A DNA stretch of 64,000 bases, taken from contig NZ_JBHTHQ010000021.1 of the NCBI RefSeq assembly GCF_042676605.1, forward strand, positions 248,001-312,000, given 5' to 3'. Below the pieces are notes generated by a model. That model ran no database searches. It saw only the letters and a list, made by a program, of their open reading frames with translations, and was not told where the DNA came from. Positions 45,111-54,600 of the stretch are shown here, piece after piece (the first letter of the stretch is position 1; every line of letters starts with the position of its first letter). This DNA is from Alloscardovia venturai (GTDB taxonomy: Bacteria > Actinomycetota > Actinomycetes > Actinomycetales > Bifidobacteriaceae). The position numbers were made by a program, and so were the translations under genes.

Positions 45111-46121
45111 CTACTTTTCAAACGGATATACCATTCCCCATTTTTCCCGCAACTCATCGCATATAGTCATGATCCGAAGAGTTTCCGAATGTGGCATTTC
45201 TTGAGTTTCGATATCGCCATGAGCTATAGCCTTAATTGTGGCATCTACCTCATATTCAAATCCCGTGAGCTGACCTGGAATATCTACTTCTTCAACGACA
45301 ACGTAGTTCTTGTCAAGTACCATAATTTTCTCAGGATTATTAATATTTTCTACACGAATCAGCCCACGCGTTCCACGAATGAAACCGCACCTATCTCCCA
45401 CTTCGTGATAAGACGTCGTCATACTCGCCATGATGCCGTCATCAAGCCAGAACGTCGATTGAGAAATCTCATCTACGCCCTGTGAAGAGAGTCGTGCAGA
45501 GGTTACTATATGATCAATATCGGCATTGTCCGTTGCCATTGCAATGAAATTGAGCGGATATACGCCCACATCCAAGAGTGCTCCACCTGCAAGTTCACTT
45601 TTTACTAAGCGTTCTTTGTGAGCCATGGGATACGACAAGTTTGCACTGATGGAGACTATTTCACCGATTTTCCCTGAATTGATAATTGCATTGATAAGGT
45701 GCCTCGTAGGAAGAAAACGTGTCCATATCGCTTCGACGCATGTCAGACCCGTCTCTTTTGATTTTGAGATAACCGCACGCGCTTGTTCAGCATTCGCGGT
45801 GAAAGCTTTCTCTACGAGTACGTGCTTTCCCGCCTCCATACAGGCAATCGCTTGCTGAGCGTGCATGGCATGAGGAGTGGCTACGTAGACAAGGTCAACT
45901 TCAGGATCGTCGAGCAGCGCGGCATATGTGCCAAATGCATTATCAATACCGAAGTGACCGGCAAACTCATCCGCACGATCTTGACTATCATGTGTTGCCA
46001 CCGCATAAAGATTTACTTTCCCGGACCACCGTTCATCATTTTCCATGTCAATGATAGTAGTGGCCATTTTTTGTGCGATATGTCCGGCACCGAGAATGGC
46101 AATATTTGTTGTGTATGTCAT
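45111..46121 (-). CDS. Gfo/Idh/MocA-family oxidoreductase
   Basis: 336 residues. The N-terminal Rossmann domain has the dinucleotide loop ILGAGHIAQKM and the family block ATPHAMHAQQA...GKHVLVEKAF, where the lysine of EKA matches the usual EKP catalytic lysine position. The C-terminal alpha/beta domain follows. Substrates in this family are sugars, inositols or trans-dihydrodiols, and the one here is unknown. The ATG at 46121 has AAAGGAGG upstream; the frame runs further upstream through a hairpin and is not used there. The gene stands alone, with hairpins on both sides. Confidence 0.88.
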   Translation of the reverse strand: MTYTTNIAILGAGHIAQKMATTIIDMENDERWSGKVNLYAVATHDSQDRADEFAGHFGIDNAFGTYAALLDDPEVDLVYVATPHAMHAQQAIACMEAGKHVLVEKAFTANAEQARAVISKSKETGLTCVEAIWTRFLPTRHLINAIINSGKIGEIVSISANLSYPMAHKERLVKSELAGGALLDVGVYPLNFIAMATDNADIDHIVTSARLSSQGVDEISQSTFWLDDGIMASMTTSYHEVGDRCGFIRGTRGLIRVENINNPEKIMVLDKNYVVVEEVDIPGQLTGFEYEVDATIKAIAHGDIETQEMPHSETLRIMTICDELREKWGMVYPFEK

Positions 46122-46149
46122 CTTTGACCTCCTTTCGCTATTGTATATG

Positions 46150-46185
46150 AATGTGGCGCCGCGATAAATATCGCCACGCCACATT
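46150..46185. terminator. Hairpin between era and the oxidoreductase
   Basis: AATGTGGCG (46150-46158) pairs with CGCCACATT (46177-46185), with an inner GCGATA/TATCGC stem. It lies 29 bases after the era stop. The T run is on the plus-strand side, so its strength for the minus-strand era transcript is unclear. Confidence 0.5.
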
Positions 46186-46214
46186 TTCGTACAACGGACC
46201 TTTTACAAGAAAGA

Positions 46215-47168
46215 TTAATTAAACCCTAATCGTTCAAGTTTCTTTGGGTCTGACTGCCAATCCTTAGCAATCTTTACGTGAAGTGTCAATGTAGATTTCA
46301 TTCCTACAATGCGATTAATTGGAGTACGCAGTTTCTTTTTGACACGGACTAGATTGGCAGCACCTTTACCGAGAATGATAGGCTTCTGGCTCGAACGTTC
46401 AATGTAGATAGATGCAAAGACCTGCGCACGCCCTTCTCCCACGGCATCATCGTCTTCTTCGGGATACTCAATTCCATCAACCGTCACTGCAAGTGAGTGT
46501 GGAAGTTCATCATCAAGCTGTTCGAGAAATGCTCCACGTATGAGCTCTGCTATGGTCTCCTCTGGTCCTTCTTCGGTTACCTGCTCTGTAGGGTACATTT
46601 GAGGACCCTCGGGCATCTGCTGCGCAAATACAGAACGTACCTCTTCGACGTTGTCATACTCTTTCGCAGAGACAGGAACAATCTCTGTAAAGTTTCCAAA
46701 TTGATCCATCTCTATGAGTTTTTCGACAAGTTCCGATCGACTCAAACCGTCAATCTTCGTCAGAACGCCAAGTACAGGCTTCGTCCATCGCCAGTTCCCG
46801 TCCTCATCTTTGTGAGAAAATTGAGAGCGCAGGCGGCTCAAAATGCGACGGTCTCCCGGACCAATCTCCTGATTCGCCGGCAGAAGGAATGCCACAGCAT
46901 CAGCGTCAGCAAGAGACTCATCAACCATATCGTTGAGGCGCTGCCCGAGAAGAGTACGTGGGCGATGGATTCCCGGAGTATCGACAAGTACAATCTGATA
47001 ATCCTCTGTCGTCAAAATCGCACGAATTACTTTTCGCGTCGTCTCCGGACGTGATGATGTGATAGCAATCTGGGTACCCATGAGCGCATTAATAAGTGTA
47101 GATTTACCTACGTTTGGACGTCCCACTACTGCTAGGAAACCTGAACGGTAGTGCACATTTTCAGTCAT
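46215..47168 (-). CDS. era: GTPase Era
   Basis: 317 residues. Era binds 16S rRNA near its 3' end and helps mature the 30S subunit. G1 is GRPNVGKST, G3 is DTPGI and G4 is TKID. The switch region reads TSSRPETTR in place of the usual TxxxPQTTR. The C-terminal KH domain has IYIERSSQKPIILGKGA. It is the last gene of a rsmE...era run that collects RNA-maturation functions, and it starts 12 bases after the CorC-like gene. Confidence 0.95.
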   Translation of the reverse strand: MTENVHYRSGFLAVVGRPNVGKSTLINALMGTQIAITSSRPETTRKVIRAILTTEDYQIVLVDTPGIHRPRTLLGQRLNDMVDESLADADAVAFLLPANQEIGPGDRRILSRLRSQFSHKDEDGNWRWTKPVLGVLTKIDGLSRSELVEKLIEMDQFGNFTEIVPVSAKEYDNVEEVRSVFAQQMPEGPQMYPTEQVTEEGPEETIAELIRGAFLEQLDDELPHSLAVTVDGIEYPEEDDDAVGEGRAQVFASIYIERSSQKPIILGKGAANLVRVKKKLRTPINRIVGMKSTLTLHVKIAKDWQSDPKKLERLGFN

Positions 47169-47180
47169 AATATTCTCTCT

Positions 47181-48539
47181 TTACGCTTCTTCAGGCTTAC
47201 TTTCATCGGTCTTTGAAAGGCTTTCTTCGATTGTATCAGCGCTACGACGAATTTCGATAGTAGACACTTTCTTACGACGTCCAGCAGAATCTACTGCAGT
47301 CAGGTCAAGACCGCGAGTGCGGGCAGTCGCTCCCACGATAGGTACACGTCCCAATGCTTTGGTCAGTAGCCCATAGGCTGTGTCGACATCATCCTCATCC
47401 AAATCAATCTCGAAAAGCTCTTCAATATCTGTGATAGATGTGCGGGCAGGGACCCTCCAACCGCCGTCATCCATACGTTCCGGTTCACGATGCTGCACAC
47501 GATCGTGCTCATCTTCAAGTTCACCTACTATTTGTTCAAGTGCATCCTCAATTGTGACCATCCCCGCGATACCGCCGTACTCATCGACAACAACTGCCAG
47601 ATGGCTACGTTTCGTTTGCATATCATGGAAAAGATCATCGACAGGTTTCGATTCAGGTACGAACATTGGCTCTCGTACAATGGACTCTACCGTTCGGCTT
47701 CCCGCAGCCGGATTAAAGGCGGTAGCCCGCACAGCATCCTTGAGATATGCCACGCCGATTAGATCATCTACTGACTCTCCAGTCACGGGAACTCGCGAGT
47801 ATCCCGATCGGGAGCAATCCTGAAGCATTTGTGTTAACGTCGTATCTTTTTCAATGAAAAACATATCCGTACGAGGGACCATAATTTCGCGAGTGAGTGT
47901 ATCCGACAAAATAAGTACGTTACGCATCATTTCAGAAATCTCAGAGTCAAATGTGTGAGTTTCGATAAGCCTCTCAATAGTCGCGCGCGCCTGCTCGTGG
48001 TGAATTTTTTCAAGCTCTTCTTCATCAGAGAGAGCATTGGATGATTGTACACGGTCAAAACGCTTACGAGGCATCAGTCGCATCGCTGACGATATAAATC
48101 CTGCATACTGTAAAAGAACTCGCACAGACTGTTGGTTCGATGAGCGTGGCGATACGATTACGGCAATTAACGCACTAAATAAACCTACAGCGATGCCGAC
48201 ACTAATCTGTACCCACACGGATACGCCAAGTACTCCCGTAGCGGAAGCTACCAGCACACCTATAAGGACGTTCGCTACAACCCGCCAAAACGTGCACGTA
48301 ACTGATGCACGTGCACGTTGAGTGACGACACGTTGCGCACGATGTATACGTTTCAAACTTTTCCGGCGTAAGAAGTCCGACTCATCACTTGAACGTACAT
48401 CAAGTACAAGATTGTTGAGATTAGAGCGAGTTACTCGCGATATTGCAGATTCGCTCGACGCCATAATCAGGGAGAACCATAAAAGTAACGCCGAGATAAG
48501 AAAGAAAGAAGCGACGAGTATAACGGAAGTAACACTCAT
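47181..48539 (-). CDS. CNNM/CorC-like membrane protein with CBS domains
   Basis: 452 residues. An N-terminal DUF21-type membrane domain (helices at about 5-27 and two near 90-130) is followed by two CBS domains (EIMVPRTDMFFIE, AVVDEYGGIAGMVTIEDALEQIVGE) and a C-terminal CorC_HlyC domain. Such proteins are linked to Mg2+ or Co2+ transport; the old name hemolysin is misleading. It is placed 3 bases after ybeY and 12 before era, as in most actinobacteria. Confidence 0.92.
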   Translation of the reverse strand: MSVTSVILVASFFLISALLLWFSLIMASSESAISRVTRSNLNNLVLDVRSSDESDFLRRKSLKRIHRAQRVVTQRARASVTCTFWRVVANVLIGVLVASATGVLGVSVWVQISVGIAVGLFSALIAVIVSPRSSNQQSVRVLLQYAGFISSAMRLMPRKRFDRVQSSNALSDEEELEKIHHEQARATIERLIETHTFDSEISEMMRNVLILSDTLTREIMVPRTDMFFIEKDTTLTQMLQDCSRSGYSRVPVTGESVDDLIGVAYLKDAVRATAFNPAAGSRTVESIVREPMFVPESKPVDDLFHDMQTKRSHLAVVVDEYGGIAGMVTIEDALEQIVGELEDEHDRVQHREPERMDDGGWRVPARTSITDIEELFEIDLDEDDVDTAYGLLTKALGRVPIVGATARTRGLDLTAVDSAGRRKKVSTIEIRRSADTIEESLSKTDESKPEEA

Positions 48540-48542
48540 AAA

Positions 48543-49037
48543 TTATTCACCTGAAATTTCCAATGGAATTACTTCGTTCAATTCACCTGGACGAGCAGCC
48601 AAATATGTTAAAAGAAGCTGGCGCTGAATACCGAACATTTCTTTTTCTTGGTCTTTATCTGAATGATCAAAGCCAAGGAGATGAAGACACCCATGAATCG
48701 TGAGAAGCATGAGCTCCTCAATAGTCGAGTGCCCAGCACTCTGTGCTTGCGTAGCTGCGACAGCTGGACATAGGACTATGTCGCCAAGCATACCCTCAAC
48801 ATCAGTTGTACCGTCTCCTGGACGTAGTTCATCCATAGGGAAGCTCATAACGTCTGTCGGACCTTCGAGGTTCATCCATCGAAGGTGAAGCTCTTCCATC
48901 GCATCCGGCTCATTGAAAATAATCGTAAGATCACAGTCAGTGCTTATCTTCATCTGGTCCATGACCCATAAACCAAGGTCAGAAAAGACACGAGGCTCTA
49001 CTGCCCAATTACTTTCATTGAGTACATCTACTGCCAT
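48543..49037 (-). CDS. ybeY: Endoribonuclease YbeY
   Basis: 164 residues. YbeY acts in 16S rRNA 3' maturation and ribosome quality control. The zinc motif is HGCLHLLGFDH, and the conserved PTDVMSFPMDE block lies upstream of it. The ATG overlaps the phoH stop as TAATG, so the two are translationally coupled. The order phoH-ybeY-corC-era is strongly conserved in Gram-positive bacteria and joins rRNA-processing functions. Confidence 0.95.
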   Translation of the reverse strand: MAVDVLNESNWAVEPRVFSDLGLWVMDQMKISTDCDLTIIFNEPDAMEELHLRWMNLEGPTDVMSFPMDELRPGDGTTDVEGMLGDIVLCPAVAATQAQSAGHSTIEELMLLTIHGCLHLLGFDHSDKDQEKEMFGIQRQLLLTYLAARPGELNEVIPLEISGE

Positions 49038-50191
49038 TATTTGTCCCCCGACTGCCCTGCGGATGCAGGTACTGCTGCGTGTAAAGGTTTAGCATGACTA
49101 CGGTTAGTCTGATATGCATCATACGCAGAAACAATGGTCCCGACCAAGCTATGACGGACTACATCATCTTTGCCTAAATGTATAAATGCAATGTCATTAA
49201 TGCCCCCGAGAATATCCTCGATGACAAGTAGTCCTGAGTGCTTTACCGCAAAATCGACTTGAGTTACATCACCGGTAATGACCATGCGAGTATTAAAACC
49301 AAGGCGTGTCAAGAACATCTTCATCTGCTGCTCAGTAGTATTTTGAGCTTCGTCCAAAATGACATACGCATCATTCAACGTGCGACCTCGCATATAAGCG
49401 AGAGGGGCCACTTCGATAGTGTTGTCTGCAATGTAGCGCTGCATACGTTCATTGCCGAGCATATCAGAGAGCGCATCGTAGAGCGGTCGCAGATATGGAT
49501 CAACTTTCTCTGTCAGTGTGCCCGGTAGAAACCCTAGATTCTCGCCGGCTTCTACGGCTGGACGTGTCAAGATAATGCGTCGCACGACTCCATCTTCAAA
49601 GGCACGGACTGCCTTTGCTACAGCCAAGTACGTTTTACCAGTACCAGCAGGACCAATGCCGAAAGTAATAGTGTGAGATTCAATGGCATTGATATAGTCC
49701 ACCTGTCCCGCTGTTTTCGCGCGGATGGGCACACCATGCGCCATAGTAATGACGCGCGGGATACGACCGCCAAGACTTGTGCTTTGTGCGAGCACAGAGT
49801 GAGCCATATCAGATTCGGTATGCGTTCGTCTGACAAAATGCGGTCTTTCCTCTGAAAAACGAGAAACAGGCGGTTTAATCTTACGCTCTTTACGGTCAGC
49901 CTTGCGACTGAGCCGATTTGCGAGTAGGCGCTGCACGTCATCCACACTCAATGGGTTTGTATATGCCGTATCAATAATTTCATGAAGGAAATCTTGTGCA
50001 GCTAATGCATCTGCCTCAGTTCGCGCATTATGCGAAACGATAGCAATGATATTTCCACGTATCACGAAAGTTAACTCAGAGTAGGCTTTCTCTATGAGGC
50101 GAATGATACGATCTTCAGGACCACAGACAGTCACAGGATTAAGCTCCTGTGGAATTGTCACTGTGCGTGTAGTTGTACCAGAATGTGGCAA
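49037..50191 (-). CDS. phoH: PhoH-like ATPase
   Basis: 384 residues. P-loop GPAGTGKTYLAVAKA, followed by TRPAVEAGENLGFLPG and Walker B VILDEAQNTT. It is a cytoplasmic ATPase/helicase-like protein tied to RNA metabolism by its constant link with ybeY. The N-terminal 70 residues look like a nucleic-acid-binding domain. The start is TTG at 50191, with AAGGAG 10 bases upstream, 5 bases after the HIT gene. A charged stretch around residues 95-125 joins the domains. Confidence 0.92.
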   Translation of the reverse strand: MPHSGTTTRTVTIPQELNPVTVCGPEDRIIRLIEKAYSELTFVIRGNIIAIVSHNARTEADALAAQDFLHEIIDTAYTNPLSVDDVQRLLANRLSRKADRKERKIKPPVSRFSEERPHFVRRTHTESDMAHSVLAQSTSLGGRIPRVITMAHGVPIRAKTAGQVDYINAIESHTITFGIGPAGTGKTYLAVAKAVRAFEDGVVRRIILTRPAVEAGENLGFLPGTLTEKVDPYLRPLYDALSDMLGNERMQRYIADNTIEVAPLAYMRGRTLNDAYVILDEAQNTTEQQMKMFLTRLGFNTRMVITGDVTQVDFAVKHSGLLVIEDILGGINDIAFIHLGKDDVVRHSLVGTIVSAYDAYQTNRSHAKPLHAAVPASAGQSGDK

Positions 50192-50196
50192 GCGGT

Positions 50197-50538
50197 TTAC
50201 TCTCCTTCTAACTTCTCACCAGTCATGACATGCATGTGGCAGTGGAATACAGTCTGCCCCGCATCTTCACCAGTATTGAAAACTGCACGGAACTGTCCAT
50301 TATACGTTTCTTGCGCAATGGTATGAGCAACACGTATCATCTCTGCCAACAGCTGAGGATCTTTATCAGCAAGCTCAGTCACATCCTTGACATGAGTCTT
50401 CGGGACAACTAATGCATGCACTTTTGCCTGTGGATTTAAATCAGCGAATGCGTATACATTCTCTGTCTCATACATCTTTGTACTTGGAATTTCATGGTTG
50501 ATAATCTTACAAAAAATGCAATCATCTGTCTGCGTCAT
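50197..50538 (-). CDS. HIT-family nucleotide-binding protein
   Basis: 113 residues. The histidine triad motif is HCHMHV near the C-terminus, and DCIFCKIINHEIPS at the N-terminus is typical of the Hint branch. These proteins hydrolyse nucleoside phosphoramidates such as AMP-lysine. AAGGAG precedes the ATG. It is upstream of phoH; a TATAGT -10-like element lies about 27 bases before the ATG, so this may be the head of the phoH-era operon. Confidence 0.93.
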   Translation of the reverse strand: MTQTDDCIFCKIINHEIPSTKMYETENVYAFADLNPQAKVHALVVPKTHVKDVTELADKDPQLLAEMIRVAHTIAQETYNGQFRAVFNTGEDAGQTVFHCHMHVMTGEKLEGE

Positions 50539-50622
50539 ACTCGCTCCTTATGCTCACACTATACACGTTCGTAGTTTAGTAACTGCGCGGGATGAAGTAA
50601 TCATATAATCGTGCTACTAGTT

Positions 50623-51414
50623 CTATGCATATCGTCCAAGATATCGGCTAAGAAGTGTCAAAGCAACGGGACCAGCACTTGCAGCACGCAGAATGTTACT
50701 TCCGATAACACATGAGTATGCTCCACCATTTTTGAAAAGTTCAATCTCATCATCGGTAATGCCACCTTCAGGACCAACAACGACCCATATGGTATGTCCC
50801 TCTTCAACAGTCTGAATTTTCTGCTCAAACTCACTCCACGTCACCGTCGCATCCTGATGGAGCACAAGTATGATGTCACCATCGTGAATCGTATCTACCA
50901 TCCACCTACCAAGCTGCTTGGTTGTCATCATGGGGTGAAGTGTGGGGACAAAACTTCGACGAGATTGCTGTGTAGCAGATATGAGAACATCATCCCACTT
51001 TGAAAGCGCTTTGGTAGCTTTGTTTCCCTTCCACTGCACAATAGAACGTTGCGACTGCCATGGTATAACGTGGTCGACGCCTATCTCCGTAGCCATCTCG
51101 ATAGCCTGTTCATCGCGCCCACCTTTAGCAAGCGCTTGGACAAGACCTAGTTTTATATGTGGCTGTACTTCGCGCATCACATCATCAATGCGCACTACCC
51201 CATTACTGTCGTCTATTACGCTTGCCAAGATACGTAGCCCGTGACCGTCACATAGTTGTAGCTGTTCATTTTCTCCGACTCGCATAGCCTTCAGTGCGTG
51301 GGTAGATATTGTTTTCGGGAGCATATACTGTGAGCCGACAGTATCAGGCAACGGTTCGACGCTCTTGATATCTGTGCCCATATCAGCGCGAATGACGAAC
51401 ATAGGTAAAGTCAT
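50623..51414 (-). CDS. rsmE: 16S rRNA (uracil(1498)-N3)-methyltransferase
   Basis: 263 residues. It methylates U1498 of 16S rRNA. It is a SPOUT-fold enzyme with the trefoil-knot motifs VVGPEGGITDDEIELF and GSNILRAASAGPVAL. The N-terminal PUA-like part is present. No Shine-Dalgarno is seen before the ATG; a TATTCT lies 6 bases upstream, so translation may be leaderless. It is 84 bases upstream of the HIT gene. Confidence 0.92.
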   Translation of the reverse strand: MTLPMFVIRADMGTDIKSVEPLPDTVGSQYMLPKTISTHALKAMRVGENEQLQLCDGHGLRILASVIDDSNGVVRIDDVMREVQPHIKLGLVQALAKGGRDEQAIEMATEIGVDHVIPWQSQRSIVQWKGNKATKALSKWDDVLISATQQSRRSFVPTLHPMMTTKQLGRWMVDTIHDGDIILVLHQDATVTWSEFEQKIQTVEEGHTIWVVVGPEGGITDDEIELFKNGGAYSCVIGSNILRAASAGPVALTLLSRYLGRYA

Positions 51415-51518
51415 GTTTTAAGAATACGAGAAGAGTTGTATTTCGCTATGAAGTCGAGGTTCATAGGCAATGAAGACGTCCTACGACACGCCCATTTTTG
51501 CGCTCCCCCTATCTGTGC

Positions 51519-51524
51519 TATTCT
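51519..51524 (+). promoter_or_regulatory. Possible -10 of the tRNA-Leu gene
   Basis: TATTCT lies 23 bases before the mature tRNA 5' end, with TTTTGC 17 bases upstream. It is a weak match, proposed by position only. Confidence 0.3.
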
Positions 51525-51547
51525 TTCTAACTGTTGCTTATAGCACT

Positions 51548-51635
51548 GTCCGGGTGGCGGAATGGTAGACGCGCTAGCTTGAGGTGCTAGTGCCTATTTT
51601 ATACAGGCGTGCGGGTTCAACTCCCGCTCCGGACA
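51548..51635 (+). tRNA. tRNA-Leu (anticodon GAG)
   Basis: 88 bases fold as a class II tRNA. The acceptor GTCCGGG pairs with TCCGGAC; the D arm contains the GGCGGAATGGTAGACGC form typical of tRNA-Leu. The anticodon stem CTAGC/GCTAG encloses TTGAGGT with GAG at 51581-51583. A long variable arm (GCCTATTTTATACAGGC) precedes the T arm GCGGGTTCAACTCCCGC. CCA is not encoded. GAG reads CUC and CUU codons. Confidence 0.95.
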
Positions 51636-51641
51636 CAAAAT

Positions 51642-51670
51642 AAGGTCCCTTCTTCGGAAGGGACCTTTTC
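51642..51670. terminator. Bidirectional UUCG terminator between tRNA-Leu (+) and pullulanase (-)
   Basis: AAGGTCCCTTC (51642-51652) pairs perfectly with GAAGGGACCTT (51657-51667) around the stable TTCG tetraloop, followed by TTTTC. It lies 7 bases after the tRNA and 15 bases past the pullulanase stop. Confidence 0.9.
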
Positions 51671-51684
51671 GTTTCTCGCTATGA

Positions 51685-54600
51685 TTACATCCACCACCAA
51701 CGCATAAACCATCCGCGGCGAGGCACATGAGTACGAGCTGGATGCACGCTGAGTTTCCCCTTACGCAAAACAAGCGTCTGGCCAGACGGTATTGAATATG
51801 ATTTCTTGATTTTAACCGTCATAAACTTGCTCCTAGCATTACGCACTCCACAATGTCCAGCCAATGCGGCTACCGCTTTATCGTCAACGTTACCGTGAGC
51901 AACGAGAACCGTATACTTTCCCTTAGCGAGTCCATCAAGCTTAACAGAAGTATTTCCACCATTGAATGCCACGATATACGTGCTCGACTTATCTTTGACC
52001 TGGAATGCAACCAAACCATTCGAAGTAGCAAGTGGCGTCACTGCGGCATTAATCGCTTCATAACTATCTGCATGTAATGCTGGTATGCTCTTGCGCAGTG
52101 AGATAAGACCCTTCACATAATTATCAGCTGCTTTATAAGTGCTTAAGCGGTCCCAATCAATTCCATTAACACTGTCTGGTGAATTATAGCTATTATCATT
52201 CCCACCTTTTGTACGTAGGAAAGACTGACCCAACTGCAATTCAGGGATACCTTGAGAGAGCAAAACGATGGAATTCGCCAACTCATCACGTTGCGTTATA
52301 TCATTTGTTGTCGCTTGCGGCATACTTGCCTTAAGTTTGTCATAGAGAGTGAGATTGTCATGCACTTCAACATATTGAATAAGTTGACTTGGCATAGCAT
52401 ATTTGACGTTCGCGTTACCGTTTGTACATGGCGCATATTCACTGTGATTTTGACAGCCCAAGATGTTATTCATGAGTAGGCTCTCTCCCCCAGTTTTTCC
52501 TTGGACAAAACCTTTATCCTGAGCATCAAATACGCTACCTTTTATCGTGTCACGTATAGAATCATTGAAGAACGATACAGCCGTTCCCTGGTCGATGAGC
52601 TCTGAACCATTAGGTTGGATGGACATGCGACTCTTGTCAAGAGTTGAATTCATATCCCAACCTTCGCCGAGGACGATAAGAGAAGGATCAATCTTATTGA
52701 GTGCCGAGCGTACGTCTTTCATCGTCTGCTTGGTCAGCAATCCCATAAGATCAAATCGGAATCCGTCCATATGATACTCTTTTGCCCAGTACGTTACAGA
52801 ATCCACAATGTACTTACGCATCATGGTACGTTCGGAAGCAGTATCGTTACCACAGCCAGAATTATTGACAAGTTTGCCATTCACATCATAACGGAAGTAA
52901 TATCCTGGAACGGTTTTGCCAAATGCATGCTGCGATGCATCAAAGACATGGTTATATACCACGTCCATGATTACACGAATCCCTGAATTATGAAGACCCT
53001 GAATCATCTGTTTCGCTTCAAAAATTCTGTTAGACGGAGTCTGTGGCTCAGTCGAATATGATCCTTCTGGAACGTTATAATTCACAGGATCGTAGCCCCA
53101 GTTATATACCACATCACTACCCGACTCACCACGAACATTATTGAAGTCGTACATAGGCATGATTTGTACATGTGTACTTCCGGATGCTTTTATATAGTCA
53201 AGACCGGTAGAGTCTCCGTAAGAATTTTTTGTGCCTTTCTGCACGACGCCGAGGAATTTCCCACGATACCGACTATCGACACCTGAATTAGCGAGCGACG
53301 AAAAATCGCGCACACTCATCTCACTAATGACAGCATCAGTAGCCTTGCCAAAGGCTGGCATGCGCCTCCAGTATCGCGGATTCGTGCGTTGAAGATCAAG
53401 AATCACAGAACGCTGAGAGTTCTGCGTAGACGCTTTTGCATATGGGTCGACAGATTCATTGACAGTCCCATCAGGGAAGGTTAACGAGTAGTCATACGCA
53501 GTATTGTTGAAGTTCCCATGAAGAACCGCCTTCCAAACTCCTCGCGCTGTATACGTCATATCGACGCTTTTAGCGAGAGCGGCATCAGTAGTGACAGAAG
53601 AGTATATATTTACTTTGACACTTTGCGCTGTAGGAGCCCACAGCTTAAGAACGGTAGAACGTGACGTATACACTGCCCCAAGATCATCTCCGTTATATGC
53701 ATAAAGAGAATCAAAAGCATCAGTACGTACAACTGAGCCTGCTATAGCAGTCGCAGAACCATAGCCTTCGACACTCACACCAATTGCCGCATTCGCAGGC
53801 ATATTATGACTCGTTGTAATTACAAGAACTTGCGGAGACTGCTGAGAAACTGATGCGATTGACGCGCCCGTCACGCTAACTTTCCCCTCAATCTCAGCGC
53901 TCGTGACGGGATGATTGAGTTGTACAGTTAACTGATTAAGCGCACTTATCTGCGCATGTGTAATCTTATGAGACATATCAATATACTCCGGATTCGTATA
54001 CGTTACGCCATCTCCCGAGTGAACCCATACCTGAGCAGATGCGGTACCATCGCCATTTACTGAGATAGCAGACCACGGGATGGTGCGATCACCTGACTGA
54101 CTTCCAGATGCCTCTTCACGATCTGCCCAATCGTTTCCGTCAGCGCTTTTGCGGACGATAAATTGGGAGAGCGAAATAGCAGAACTCGATTTCTGTGTGT
54201 ATGTTGCGATTTTTCCAAAATCATCTGTGTCTGTAAATTGCCCTACAGAAGTTGAGTCTACGACTGTCCCCCAGTTGAAGACATTCCACCCTGCATAATC
54301 GTTATCACTGCGATGATAATGTACCGTGACATCTAACTGCTTAATCGTTGGCATCGCATCTGCTGGCGGCTGTGTGTACGTGGTGTCTTCACCGCCAACG
54401 ACCCATATTTGTGCTGAACCTGAGGAAGTATCAACTATACGATCTTTACTACCGTCTTTATTCCAATCAGAGGTTGTAATGATAACTCCCACGTGATCAA
54501 ATTTGCCTTTCAACTCTACTGTGAAAACTTTGCCAAAAGTATCGCGAGCTTGGTTGAAAGGATAATTCTGCCCTTCAAGCGTTGTGCCATCTGTACGCGT

